The notes under the pieces: model-generated
What the model was told of the DNA's origin: nothing
The model's database searches: none
What the model saw: the letters and a program-made list of their open reading frames with translations, nothing else
Part shown: positions 45,360-54,383 of the stretch, piece by piece
Numbering within the stretch: position 1 is the first letter of the stretch
Layout: each line of letters starts with the position of its first letter
Source of the DNA: Novosphingobium sp. AP12
Lineage (GTDB): Bacteria > Pseudomonadota > Alphaproteobacteria > Sphingomonadales > Sphingomonadaceae
Direction of reading: 5' to 3'
NCBI RefSeq assembly: GCF_000281975.1
Contig: NZ_AKKE01000009.1
Span: forward strand, 1-64,000
DNA length: 64,000 nucleotides
Position numbers and translations under genes: made by a program

Positions 45360-46433
45360 TCAGTGGTAAGCGCCAGTTTCGAGCATGTTGCCCGCCCCGA
45401 TGATGACCGTCGATCCGACCAGCAGCCCGATGCCCAGGAACACCAGCGCGCGGGTGCGCCGGCCAGCGCCTTTCCACTCCTTGAGCGCGAAGCCCCAGAG
45501 CGTCGAAAACAGGATGATCGAGGCCATGTGCAGCGTCCACGAGGAGAAGCCGTAGCGGCCCATCTGGCTCTCGCCCATCGTGTAGAAGAAGAACTGGAAG
45601 TACCAGAGCGTGCCGCCCATCGCCGCCAGCAGGTAGTTGGCGAGCAGCGGCGCGCGGCCCGACGCCGGTTCGGTGGAGGCGCCAAGCAACTGGGCGAAGC
45701 TGCGATTGCGCTTGATCAACAGGGCGCACCAGATCGCATTGGTGGTCAGCCCACCCGCCAGCACTACGCAAAGTACCGGCAAGCCCTGGTTCAAAGGGTC
45801 GGTTCCGGCTGCCAGCGTCAGGTCGCGGATCGGCTGCCCTGCGTCCAGTCCCCATGCGAAGCAGCCCGACATCACGCCCGAGAAGACCGCGATCAGCAGG
45901 CCCTTGCGCAAGTCGAACTCGGCCACGCCTTCGGACGCATGCCCGGCCAGATCGCTGTCCTTCGCACGGCCCGCCAGCGCGACGACGACGATGCCGATCA
46001 GAGTCACCACGATGCCCAGCAGGGTAAGCTTGCCGCTGAGGCGGGAGGCGATCTCTCCAAGTGTGCCTCGGAAGATCGGCGGCCCCATGGTGCCGATCAC
46101 GGTGGTCAGCCCCAGCGCGACGGCCATTCCGAGCGAAAGCCCCAGATAACGCATCGTCAGCCCGAAGGTGAGGCCACCGAAGCCCCACATCGCACCCCAG
46201 AACCAGCACCACAGCAGCGTACCGCGCGGAGCGGCGCCGAGCACGCCCAGCAGGTCTTCGGTGCGCAGGCTGGCGAAGATCCACGGCGCGATCAGCCACG
46301 AGAAGACGCCGCCCACCAGCCAGAAGATCTCCCAGGACCAAAGCCGGATGCGCTTGTAAGGCACGTAGAAGCTGGCCGAGGCGAAACCCCCGATCCAGTG
46401 GAAGATGACGCCAAGCGCCGGATTGCCCCCCAT
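45360..46433 (-). CDS. rhaT: L-rhamnose/proton symporter
   Basis: A 357-residue ten-helix carrier of the RhaT family. The N-terminal GVIFHWIGGFASASFYVPYKRIRLWSWEIFWLVGG, WCWFWGAMWGFGGLTFGLTMRYLGLSLGMAVALG and WYFQFFFYTMGESQMGRYGFSSWTLHMASIILFST are close to the E. coli RhaT signatures. The ATG is preferred to a GTG three codons upstream because AGAGGA is nine bases from it. It takes up L-rhamnose across the inner membrane, feeding both routes in this window. It is 33 bases after the kinase gene. Confidence 0.93.
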   Translation of the reverse strand: MGGNPALGVIFHWIGGFASASFYVPYKRIRLWSWEIFWLVGGVFSWLIAPWIFASLRTEDLLGVLGAAPRGTLLWCWFWGAMWGFGGLTFGLTMRYLGLSLGMAVALGLTTVIGTMGPPIFRGTLGEIASRLSGKLTLLGIVVTLIGIVVVALAGRAKDSDLAGHASEGVAEFDLRKGLLIAVFSGVMSGCFAWGLDAGQPIRDLTLAAGTDPLNQGLPVLCVVLAGGLTTNAIWCALLIKRNRSFAQLLGASTEPASGRAPLLANYLLAAMGGTLWYFQFFFYTMGESQMGRYGFSSWTLHMASIILFSTLWGFALKEWKGAGRRTRALVFLGIGLLVGSTVIIGAGNMLETGAYH

Positions 46434-46466
46434 CGGTATCACGTCCTCTCGATTATCTTGTTCTGG

Positions 46467-47897
46467 TCACGCAGGTATGCTCATCGCCGCATCGCGCCAT
46501 CTCGCCCGGTAGCTGTCGAGATCGCCTGCCAGCGGTTCGACCCGGCGCAAGGCGCCATCGGCTTTCAGTCCAGGGTCGATGAGCCTCAGCGCTCCGAACG
46601 AGACATTGTTGTGCGCATTGGCGACGAAGACCTCCGTTTTGGGCCTGAGCGCGGCGAGGGCGCGCACGAAGACTTCGGCCTCGGCAAAGCGGCCCTCGAT
46701 CAGCAGCCTGTCCTTCGATCCGATGAGGTCGAGCGCGGTATCGGCGACCAGCGCCGCATAGAGGCACACGGCCGCGCGCCGCGCGTACCAGGTGCCCTGC
46801 CACTCGACCGGGGCGTTGACCCACCGCGCGTCGCCGGCGGGGAAGGGGCCGAAACCGGGGGCCAGCGTCGGCATCATCATGGTGCGGCGCCGCAGCAGCG
46901 CGGGTACTTCGTCCATCAGCTTGGGCTGGTCGGGCCGGATGTCGATGCGGCGGGTGTCGAGCTGGATGATCGTCTCGATCTCGCGACCGCCCATGAACCG
47001 CGCGGAGGGCACGGGGCGGCCCAGGACATCGACGTTGACCAGCGTGTCACGCCCCTCCGGCAGGTCGGTGATGGGAACCGCTTCGCGTGCCAGCCGCATC
47101 GACACGAACCAGGTGCCGGTGGACAGGATCGTCGCTTCCGCGTCCGCGATCTCGGCCAAACCGCGGGCGGCGAGCAGCGCGGCGTTGGAATCGTGAAGCC
47201 CTGCAAGCACTTGCGCGCCCGGCGGAAGGCCGGTCTCGGCTGCGAGGTCGGGGCGCAGCGTTCCGACCACGTCACTTGCCAGTACCACCGGCGCGAACCG
47301 GTCGGCCCAGCCCAGCCGGCGCGCCATCGGGGAGAAGCGCGCTTCGGCGGGAGACCACAGGTCGGTATGACAGCCCAGGCTCGTCACTTCGCTGACCGCG
47401 CGTCCCGTGAGGAACCAGGCCCAGTACTGCGCCCAGGGCAGCAGCGTGGCGTCCGCCATCGCCTCGGGATGACGCTGCGTCATCCAGTACACCTGCGCTC
47501 CAAGGTTCAGCCCTTCCGGCAGGGCCGGAGAACCGGTGATCGCGAAGGGATCACGCTCGGCGCGGTATGCGGCCATGACCTCGGCCGGGATCGCCTGCTC
47601 GTAGTCGAGCGGCGCGAACACCAGGGCGTCTCCACCACCGTTGCCGCCCAGCGCTGCAAATCCAGCGCCGTGCGCGACCGGGACGATCGCCTCGACCGGA
47701 TGGCCCGCCCAATCGCGCAGCGCCGCACGCAGCCAATCGCCGATCCCGTCCGCATCGAGGCAGCGCACGCCATCCTTTTCGCACGCACTATTGGGGCGCA
47801 CCTTCCGGTCGACCATCTGCCCGGCGCGCGTCCACAGCGTCACCTTGCTCAGGGTCTTGCCAATATCGACGACTATGAAGACGCCTGCTGCGGCCAT
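46467..47897 (-). CDS. rhaB: FGGY-family L-rhamnulokinase-type kinase
   Basis: A 476-residue sugar kinase with FGGY N-terminal GVFIVVDIGKTLSKVTLWTRAG, LAGLHDSNAALLAARG in the hinge region, ILSTGTWFVSMRL and C-terminal IEGRFAEAEVFVRALAAL. It phosphorylates L-rhamnulose to the 1-phosphate. It does not look like the E. coli RhaB subgroup, but matches the kinases found beside RhaI and the fused aldolase/dehydrogenase in alphaproteobacteria. MAAAGVFIVV fits the family start; an ATG nine codons upstream is possible and neither has a good ribosome site. First gene of the reverse unit. Confidence 0.88.
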   Translation of the reverse strand: MAAAGVFIVVDIGKTLSKVTLWTRAGQMVDRKVRPNSACEKDGVRCLDADGIGDWLRAALRDWAGHPVEAIVPVAHGAGFAALGGNGGGDALVFAPLDYEQAIPAEVMAAYRAERDPFAITGSPALPEGLNLGAQVYWMTQRHPEAMADATLLPWAQYWAWFLTGRAVSEVTSLGCHTDLWSPAEARFSPMARRLGWADRFAPVVLASDVVGTLRPDLAAETGLPPGAQVLAGLHDSNAALLAARGLAEIADAEATILSTGTWFVSMRLAREAVPITDLPEGRDTLVNVDVLGRPVPSARFMGGREIETIIQLDTRRIDIRPDQPKLMDEVPALLRRRTMMMPTLAPGFGPFPAGDARWVNAPVEWQGTWYARRAAVCLYAALVADTALDLIGSKDRLLIEGRFAEAEVFVRALAALRPKTEVFVANAHNNVSFGALRLIDPGLKADGALRRVEPLAGDLDSYRARWRDAAMSIPA

Positions 47898-47945
47898 TCT
47901 CTCAGCCCATTCCCGATGAACCATGTCTGCGCACGGCATTCGTTT

Positions 47946-47986
47946 GATTGAATATGATTGCTTAGTATCGAATCAGATTGAATCTG
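47946..47986. promoter_or_regulatory. Repeat-rich operator region between divergent rhamnose units
   Basis: Within the 115-bp divergent spacer lie GATTGAATATGATT and the palindrome CAGATTGAATCTG (47974-47986), so GATTGAAT occurs twice in one direction. DeoR proteins often bind such short direct repeats. The site would let one repressor control both the kinase-symporter unit and the aldolase-isomerase unit. Confidence 0.55.
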
Positions 47987-48012
47987 AAAAGGGGCAATGT
48001 TAGACGACGGAC

Positions 48013-50157
48013 ATGGACACGATCATTCTCCCCGAAACGACCACCGCTGCCGAAACAGCCTCCGCACCCGCGATTCCCTTTGCCGTGCCGACCAGTCGCT
48101 GGGACGAATCGGTGGCGGCCACGCTCAGTCTTCCGCAACAGCTGTTGTACCGCTCCAACCTGCTCGGTTCGGACCTAACGGTCACCAACTTCGGCGGTGG
48201 CAACACCTCCGCCAAGCTGGAGGAAGTGGACCCGCTCACCGGCGAAAAGGTCGAGGTGCTGTGGGTCAAGGGTTCGGGGGGTGACATCGGTTCGATGAAG
48301 CTGGACGGCTTCGCGACGCTGTATCAGCACAAGCTCCTCTCTCTTGAACAGCACTATGGCGGGCCTGACGACGACGATGAGATGGTCGGCTATCTTCCGC
48401 ACTGCACCTTCAACCTGAACGGCCGCGCGGCCTCGATCGACACGCCGCTGCATTCGTTGCTGCCGTTTGCGCACGTCGATCACGTTCACCCGGACGCGAT
48501 CATTGCGCTGGCCGCCAGTTCCGGCGGTGAAGCGGCCACTCAGGCTATCTGGGGCGGACGGATCGGCTGGCTGCCGTGGAAGCGCCCGGGCTATACGCTC
48601 GGCGTCCAACTGCGCGACTACGTGGCCGCCAACCCGCAGGTCGAGGGCGTCATGCTGGCGGGCCACGGCATCATCTGCTGGGCCGACAGCGCGCGCGCCT
48701 GCTACGAGCATACGGTGGAACTCATTGCCGATGCGGCGAACCACCTCAATTCGAAGCTCGCCGGCAAACCGGCCTTTGGCGGCGCCTCGTTCCCCGACAC
48801 AGCCTCCGCGGAACGTGCCGCTACCGCCGCCCACCTCATGCCGCGCCTGCGTTCGTTGATGACGGGTGCGCGGCGCAAGGTTGGGCATTTCTCGGATGAC
48901 GCCGAGGCCTTGGAATTCGTTAACTCCGTGGATTTCCAGCGGCTTGCGGACCTTGGAACCTCGTGCCCGGACCACTTCCTGCGCACCAAGATCGCGCCGC
49001 TGACGCTCGATCCTGAACGTGTCCTAGACGACACCTACCTCGCCATGAAGGTCACCGACTACCGCGCGATGTACGCGTCCTATTACGAGCGCAGTTCCCG
49101 GACAAATTCACCCGCGATGCGCGATCCGAATCCCGTCGTGGTGCTGGTGCCTGGCGTCGGACGTATGACCTTTGCGACCGACAAGACCACCGCGCGCCTC
49201 GCGGGTGAATTTTACGGTAACGCGATCAACGTCATGCGCGGTGCTGAGGCGATCGGCGATTACATCGCGCTTGACGAACAGGAAGCCTTCGACATCGAGT
49301 ACTGGCTACTCGAGGAAGCCAAGCTGCAGCGCATGCCCGCGCCGAGGCCTCTGGTCGGTCGCGTGGCGCTCGTTACAGGCGGGGCCGGCGGCATCGGCGC
49401 GGCGAGCGCGGCACGGCTGATGGCAGACGGCGCCTGCGTCATGCTGGCCGACCGCGACGCGGCGGCGATCGAGGAGGTACACGCCGGTTTCGCAAAGCAA
49501 TTCGGCAAGGACGTCGTGCGCGCGGTGGTCTGCGACGTGACGGACGAGGCGCAGGTAGCCGAGGCCTTCGCCGCCGCTGCTCGCGAATTCGGCGGTCTCG
49601 ATATCCTCGTCGCCAACGCGGGCATCGCGTCATCCGCGCCGCTAGAGGAAACAACGCTCGAACTGTGGAACCGCAACTACGAGGTTCTGGCGCAGGGCTA
49701 CTTCCTCACCAGCCGCGCAGCCTGGCCGCTGCTCAAGGGCATGAAGGAGCAGGGCGGCACCAGCGTCGTCTTCATCGGATCGAAGAACGGCGTGGCGGCG
49801 GCGACCAACGCTAGTGCCTATGCCTCGGCCAAGGCGGCCGCCAACCATCTCGCGCGCTGCCTGGCGCTGGAGGGCGCTCCGCACGGCATCCGCGTCAACG
49901 TCGTCAATCCTGACGCCGTCATCAAGGGCAGCCGCATCTGGGACGGCGACTGGCGCAAGGAACGCGCCGGTGCTCACGGCATCGACTCCGGCAAGGAACT
50001 GGAGGAACACTACCGCCAGCGTTCCATGCTCAAGCGCGACGTGCTGCCGAGCGACATCGCCGAAGCCGTCTACTTCCTGGCGGGCGACCAATCCGCGAAG
50101 TCGACCGGCAACATGATAAACGTCGACGCAGGGAACGCGCAGGCGTTCACGCGCTGA
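48013..50157 (+). CDS. rhaD: Bifunctional rhamnulose-1-phosphate aldolase/short-chain (L-lactaldehyde) dehydrogenase
   Basis: A 714-residue fusion. The N-terminal class II aldolase domain (to about residue 430) has the Zn ligands in FAHVDHVHPD (His 154, 157, 159) and LAGHGI (His218), with TNFGGGNTSAKL binding phosphate. The C-terminal SDR domain starts near 446 (GRVALVTGGAGGIGAAS) and has YASAK near 602. It converts L-rhamnulose-1-phosphate to dihydroxyacetone phosphate and L-lactaldehyde, then oxidises the aldehyde to L-lactate. This is the RhaEW architecture known in Bacillus and rhizobia. It is 25 bases before rhaI, so cotranscribed. Confidence 0.93.
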   Translation: MDTIILPETTTAAETASAPAIPFAVPTSRWDESVAATLSLPQQLLYRSNLLGSDLTVTNFGGGNTSAKLEEVDPLTGEKVEVLWVKGSGGDIGSMKLDGFATLYQHKLLSLEQHYGGPDDDDEMVGYLPHCTFNLNGRAASIDTPLHSLLPFAHVDHVHPDAIIALAASSGGEAATQAIWGGRIGWLPWKRPGYTLGVQLRDYVAANPQVEGVMLAGHGIICWADSARACYEHTVELIADAANHLNSKLAGKPAFGGASFPDTASAERAATAAHLMPRLRSLMTGARRKVGHFSDDAEALEFVNSVDFQRLADLGTSCPDHFLRTKIAPLTLDPERVLDDTYLAMKVTDYRAMYASYYERSSRTNSPAMRDPNPVVVLVPGVGRMTFATDKTTARLAGEFYGNAINVMRGAEAIGDYIALDEQEAFDIEYWLLEEAKLQRMPAPRPLVGRVALVTGGAGGIGAASAARLMADGACVMLADRDAAAIEEVHAGFAKQFGKDVVRAVVCDVTDEAQVAEAFAAAAREFGGLDILVANAGIASSAPLEETTLELWNRNYEVLAQGYFLTSRAAWPLLKGMKEQGGTSVVFIGSKNGVAAATNASAYASAKAAANHLARCLALEGAPHGIRVNVVNPDAVIKGSRIWDGDWRKERAGAHGIDSGKELEEHYRQRSMLKRDVLPSDIAEAVYFLAGDQSAKSTGNMINVDAGNAQAFTR

Positions 50158-50182
50158 AGGTCGACGGGAGAGGATAAGAACA

Positions 50183-51475
50183 ATGCCGACATTGCCGATT
50201 TCCGCCGAACTGATCGCCGAGGCCAATGCCCGTGCGGCCGAGGCGCTCGACGACGAATACGCAGCGCTGGGCCGCAAGCTGGAACGCTCTGGCATCGCCA
50301 TCGACGCGGTAAAGGACAAGGTCGCGGGCTTTTCCGTCGCCGTGCCCAGCTGGGGCGCGGGCCGGGGTGGCACTCGCTTCGCCAAGTTCCCGATCCCCGG
50401 CGAGCCGACCAACATCCACGAGAAGCTGGAGGACTGCGCCGTCATCAACCAGCTTTCGCGCGCCACGCCGCGTGTCAGCCCGCATTTCCCGTGGGACAAG
50501 GTCAGCGATTATGGCGCCTTGCGCGAGGAAGCCGCCACTCTCGGCCTCGGTTTCGACGCGGTGAACTCAAACACCTTCCAGGACCAGAAGGGCCAGGCGC
50601 AGAGCTACGCCACAGGTTCGTTGTCCTCGACGATCGAGGCGACCCGCCAGCAGGCGGTGGAGCACAACATCGAATGCATAGAGATCGGCCGCCAGCTCGG
50701 CTCCACCGACCTCACCGTCTGGGTGGGTGACGGGACCAATTTCCCCGGCCAGCAGGATTTAGGCCGCAGCCTCGACCGCTATCTGGACGCGGCGTCCCAG
50801 GTCTACGCGGCGCTGCCGGACGACTGGCGCATGCTGCTGGAACACAAGATGTTCGAGCCGGCGTTCTACTCCACCGTCATCAGCGACTGGGGCTCCTCGA
50901 TCCTCGCCGCGCAGGAACTGGGGCCCAAGGCCAAGTGCCTCGTCGATCTCGGCCACCATGCGCCCAACGTCAACATCGAGCAGATCGTGGCGCGCCTGCA
51001 CCGCTTCGGAAAGCTCGGCGGCTTCCACTTCAACGACAGCAAGTACGGCGACGACGACCTCGATTCCGGCACGATCAACCCGCACCAGTTGTTCCTGGTG
51101 TTCAACGAACTCGTCGAGGCGGAACTCAGCCCGCGCGACGGCTTCAGGCCAGCGTACATGATCGACCAGTCGCACAACGTGACTGACCCGATCGAATCCA
51201 TGCTGTCCTCCGCCGAGGCGATCGGTTCGTGCTACGCCAAGGCGCTGCTAGTGGACCGCGAGGCGCTGCACCTCTCGCAGGAGGCCAATGACACGATGAT
51301 GGCCTTCCAGGCGCTGCGCCGCGCCTACAACGTCGATGTCAGCCCGATCCTCGCAAAAGCGCGCGTCGAGGCGGGCGGCGCTGCGGACGTTCTCGCCGTC
51401 TACCGCGAAAGCCGCTGGCGCGATCGCAAGGCGCAGGAGCGCCAAGCCGTGGGTCTTGGTGCCGGCATCGTCTGA
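50183..51475 (+). CDS. rhaI: L-rhamnose isomerase, RhaI type
   Basis: A 430-residue isomerase of the RhaI group (Pseudomonas stutzeri-like) with a TIM-barrel and metal ligands in LLEHKMFEPAFYSTVISDWG (Glu), CLVDLGHHAPNVNIEQ (Asp and His) and FHFNDSKYGDDDLDSG (Asp). It converts L-rhamnose to L-rhamnulose. The ATG has a GAGAGGA site. Downstream genes are of other function, so it ends the unit. Confidence 0.93.
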   Translation: MPTLPISAELIAEANARAAEALDDEYAALGRKLERSGIAIDAVKDKVAGFSVAVPSWGAGRGGTRFAKFPIPGEPTNIHEKLEDCAVINQLSRATPRVSPHFPWDKVSDYGALREEAATLGLGFDAVNSNTFQDQKGQAQSYATGSLSSTIEATRQQAVEHNIECIEIGRQLGSTDLTVWVGDGTNFPGQQDLGRSLDRYLDAASQVYAALPDDWRMLLEHKMFEPAFYSTVISDWGSSILAAQELGPKAKCLVDLGHHAPNVNIEQIVARLHRFGKLGGFHFNDSKYGDDDLDSGTINPHQLFLVFNELVEAELSPRDGFRPAYMIDQSHNVTDPIESMLSSAEAIGSCYAKALLVDREALHLSQEANDTMMAFQALRRAYNVDVSPILAKARVEAGGAADVLAVYRESRWRDRKAQERQAVGLGAGIV

Positions 51476-51510
51476 TCCCGGCACAGAGACCACGCACTAC
51501 CAAATGCGGC

Positions 51511-51538
51511 GGATCGCCCGGGAATGCTGGGTCGATCC
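51511..51538 (+). terminator. Weak hairpin after rhaI
   Basis: GGATCG and CGATCC pair at the ends of an imperfect hairpin that has three mismatches in its inner stem, about 35 bases after the stop. There is no T-run. Confidence 0.35.
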
Positions 51539-51673
51539 CTGGAAGAACACCCCTAGTTAAGCCCATAATGCACGCCTCTACGTCAAACGACGTAACGCCA
51601 TGATCCCCCGTTTCAGGTACAACCAAGGAGTGCCGATAGCATCGGCTGCGAAACTTAATCGAGGGATCTCCGA

Positions 51674-52666
51674 ATGAGCGGAACGGTTGCGGCAGAAAAG
51701 CCCTCCTATATGGTGAGCGCCCCCGTCACCATGGGACTGGATAACCTGGGCAGGGTGCAAGGTGGGCCGGTCAAGCAGGCTTTCTTCACCCATTTCCAGC
51801 CGGCCTTCCTGCTCGCGGTGGTGGCTTTCTATTACTATGCGCCGGCGGCGTGGATCAAACCTTCTGTCACCCTGTGGATCGGGCTCGGCGTCAAGTTCAT
51901 GATGCTGGGCATGGAATGGATCAGCCCTCGCTACAAGAGCTGGCAGCACACCTGGAAGGAGCTCGCCTGCGACACCTTCTATGTTGCCATGGGCATGATG
52001 GTGGTCAGGGTCGTGTTTGGACCGATCAACAGCGACGCGATCCTCTCCTGGTTCCAGGACACGTTCGACATGGCCAAGTTTGCCTGGTTCATCGGAATGC
52101 CCCTGCTGCTTCAGGCCTTCCTGATCTCGTTCATCGGCGATTACTTCCAGTACTGGATGCACCGCGGCATGCATAACTGGTACCCGCTGTGGGTCACCCA
52201 CGCACCGCACCACTTCGTCACCCAGCTGAACGTCCAGAAGGGCAGCATCGGCAACCCGATCGAGATCTTCCTGATCGGCCTCGGCGTGGGCGGCCTGTTC
52301 GACTTCCTGCCGCGCGCCGCGCTGCTGGCAGGCGCTTTCGGCCTCGCGGTTAGCAGCTACCAGCACTGCAACATCCGCTTCAACACCCCGAAGTGGTGGT
52401 TCAAGATCTTCAACACCACCGAGCACCACAGTCTGCACCACGCACAGGACTACGACAGCACCCGCAGCAACTATTCCGGCACCTGGATCTTCATCGACCG
52501 CATCCACGGCACCTGCCGCGACGGTGAGGCCGAGCTGCTGGGCCAGGAAGGCGGCCGCCGCATGTCGATCTGGGAAACTATGCACTATACCTTCACCGAG
52601 CCTTACAAGGTGCTCAAGGAAAAGTTCGCCCGTCGCCAGCCGATGACCGCGATCCCGGCGGAGTGA
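51674..52666 (+). CDS. Sterol desaturase/fatty acid hydroxylase family membrane protein
   Basis: A 330-residue integral membrane di-iron enzyme. The histidine boxes are HRGMH (163-167), HAPHH (176-180) and HHSLHH (251-256), with several hydrophobic helices before and between. The long N-terminal segment and the box spacing fit the bacterial sterol-desaturase group that acts on lipids, carotenoids or hopanoids. GAGGGA ribosome site. It stands alone, between a weak and a strong hairpin, so it is probably monocistronic and unrelated to rhamnose use. Substrate unknown. Confidence 0.85.
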   Translation: MSGTVAAEKPSYMVSAPVTMGLDNLGRVQGGPVKQAFFTHFQPAFLLAVVAFYYYAPAAWIKPSVTLWIGLGVKFMMLGMEWISPRYKSWQHTWKELACDTFYVAMGMMVVRVVFGPINSDAILSWFQDTFDMAKFAWFIGMPLLLQAFLISFIGDYFQYWMHRGMHNWYPLWVTHAPHHFVTQLNVQKGSIGNPIEIFLIGLGVGGLFDFLPRAALLAGAFGLAVSSYQHCNIRFNTPKWWFKIFNTTEHHSLHHAQDYDSTRSNYSGTWIFIDRIHGTCRDGEAELLGQEGGRRMSIWETMHYTFTEPYKVLKEKFARRQPMTAIPAE

Positions 52667-52710
52667 ATCGAAGCCGTTCGGCTGCATGAGTTGAAGACCC
52701 CGCTATCTCC

Positions 52711-52740
52711 GGGCCGGCACCGTCGAGGTCAGGCCGGCCC
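52711..52740 (+). terminator. Terminator-like hairpin after the sterol desaturase gene
   Basis: GGGCCGGC and GCCGGCCC form a perfect 8-bp stem with a 14-base loop. Confidence 0.6.
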
Positions 52741-52796
52741 GTGTCGCGGCGCGCGCGTGCCTTGAAGGCCGGGGCCCTATCCAGAGGAATACCTTT

Positions 52797-53489
52797 GTGA
52801 AGCTACGTTTCTTAGACTGGATCTGGCGGATAAAGGGAACTTTCCCGATAGACCCGCCCCAGTCCGCTGCGGAAGCCTTCGGCAAGCTCGATAGCCTGCT
52901 GCAGGAAAAGAACACGACCTACCGGATCCAAGGCGATACGCTGACCTTCACGAAGAAGGCCCAGCTGCCCCAGGACAAGATGTCGGTTTTCGACGCCGGC
53001 ACCTGGCGTGTCGCGGATGGCGTGCTGCGTTACGACATGACGAGCCGTGCGTTGCTCGCGTGCTTCCTGGCTCCGTTGCTTTTCTTTGCCGTCGGACATA
53101 TCGGCGTGGCCCTAGACCAATGGCGAAATCCGCCGGAAGTGGTGAAGGCGAAAGAGGAAGCGGCGAAGAAGAGGTCGAAGATCAAGGCCGAAGACGTGCC
53201 GATGAATTCGATCGACCAGTTCCTTGGCGCTCCCAAGCCCGAGAAGAAGAAGGGTGCCGAGGAGATCGGCAAGCGGAACCGGAAACCCTCGATGACGACC
53301 GCCTATGTCTTCATGGGCATCTTCTTCGCTTTGTGGGTCATGGGACGGATACTCGAGCACAGGCTGATCCACTCCCGTCTCCGCCGAATACTCGCGGGCG
53401 AAGATTTGCTTCCAGCGGCCGCTTCTGCCGGCGATGGGGGATCTCCGTTCGTCCACAACGGCCTGGAAATGAGCCATTCACGCATCTGA
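52797..53489 (+). CDS. Conserved hypothetical membrane protein with two transmembrane segments
   Basis: A 230-residue protein starting at GTG with AGAGGAA eight bases upstream. The N-terminal 75 residues are soluble and mixed alpha/beta. One membrane helix follows (ALLACFLAPLLFFAVGHIGVAL, about 83-104), then a highly charged Lys/Glu linker (EVVKAKEEAAKKRSKIKAED, KPEKKKGAEEIGKRNRK), and a second helix (AYVFMGIFFALWVMGRIL). I do not recognise a named family. It is bounded by two hairpins, so it is a separate unit. The N-terminal part resembles small domains of unknown function found in membrane proteins of sphingomonads, but this is impression only. Confidence 0.7.
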   Translation: MKLRFLDWIWRIKGTFPIDPPQSAAEAFGKLDSLLQEKNTTYRIQGDTLTFTKKAQLPQDKMSVFDAGTWRVADGVLRYDMTSRALLACFLAPLLFFAVGHIGVALDQWRNPPEVVKAKEEAAKKRSKIKAEDVPMNSIDQFLGAPKPEKKKGAEEIGKRNRKPSMTTAYVFMGIFFALWVMGRILEHRLIHSRLRRILAGEDLLPAAASAGDGGSPFVHNGLEMSHSRI

Positions 53490-53493
53490 ACGC

Positions 53494-53520
53494 GGGCCGG
53501 CAGTGCTGCCGGCCCCTTTC
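53494..53520 (+). terminator. Rho-independent terminator
   Basis: GGGCCGGCAG and CTGCCGGCCC form a perfect 10-bp stem with a 2-base loop followed by CTTTCCTGTTT. This is the best terminator in the window. Confidence 0.8.
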
Positions 53521-53617
53521 CTGTTTCCAGCCTGCACGAAGCCAGGGGCTCGTCCGTCCGGATGGCAACCAAATCACCGTGTCCGCGTGAAGTTACTCCC
53601 TTCGTGATGCCCGGCCT

Positions 53618-54179
53618 TTAGACCCGAACGACCAAGGCTTCCTGACAGGAAGCCAGGCTCTCTTGGCGACCAGAATGGCTGGCGTCTTGCATCCGGCGTC
53701 CAAATTAAGGCCGCTTGACGTTGCGCGAGTGGCCGCCCTGGCCGGGGTCCTCGTCCTGAGCGCATTGCTCTTCTAGCCGCTGCTCGCAATGGTTCAGGAA
53801 CTTTCGGACAAGGATGCGGGTTTGACCGGCCGGGCCTACCTTTGGTACCGCACAGATTTCATCATAGTCCAGCGCCCATGGCTCGGCATGGGGTATTTCG
53901 GATTCTGGACTCCTGCGAATCCCGATGCGATCGGTTTGTGGCGCTTTTTCGATCTTGGGCAGGAGAGCACGGGCTTTTCTTTCCATAACAGCTATATCCA
54001 GACCATCATCGAAACCGGATATATCGGTGTCTCGATCATGGTCGGATGCTGACTTCTCGGAAGTGTCACGCTGCTGCGGCGCATTGTTCTGGTCCCTTCT
54101 CTGGCCAACTGCATTCGGCTCAGTTACCTGGCGCTGCAGCTGAGCAAGTCCCCGTTGAGCCGATCAGGCCGGCAGCTTT
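53618..54179 (+). pseudogene. O-antigen ligase/ExoQ-like remnant
   Basis: One frame runs with interruptions across this stretch. After VLVLSALLF an amber stop (53774-53776) interrupts, then LTGRAYLWYRTDFIIVQRPW, LGMGYFGFW and FSFHNSYIQTIIETGYIGVS follow, which is the conserved periplasmic-loop and helix region of ExoQ/O-antigen ligase proteins. A TGA at 54050-54052 follows VGC, with LLGSVTLLRRIV after it. No start or family-typical N-terminal helices are present. It is a decayed exopolysaccharide polymerase gene; the limits are approximate. From 54180 to 54383 I see nothing. Confidence 0.7.
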
Positions 54180-54383
54180 GATCGCGCCCACCATCATGCT
54201 GTTTGCGGCGCTGGGATTTGGATGCTTTCCTGTATCGCGCTGCAAAGCGGGAAGGGCGCCCCCTCACGATTAGCCACCTGAAGCGGCAAGTCGACTGCTT
54301 TGGCGCGGCGCGAGCGCGGCGAAAGCCTAGCACTCGAGCAGATTCACCCCTTTGCGATCAAGCCTGCCGGGCGTCGTGGCAAC

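Noticed and set aside
44778..47951. A forward open frame of 1057 codons opposite the DeoR, RhaT and RhaB genes
   Set aside because: It is antisense to three recognisable genes and has the Arg/Gln/His-rich composition of GC-rich shadow frames, with no family motif.
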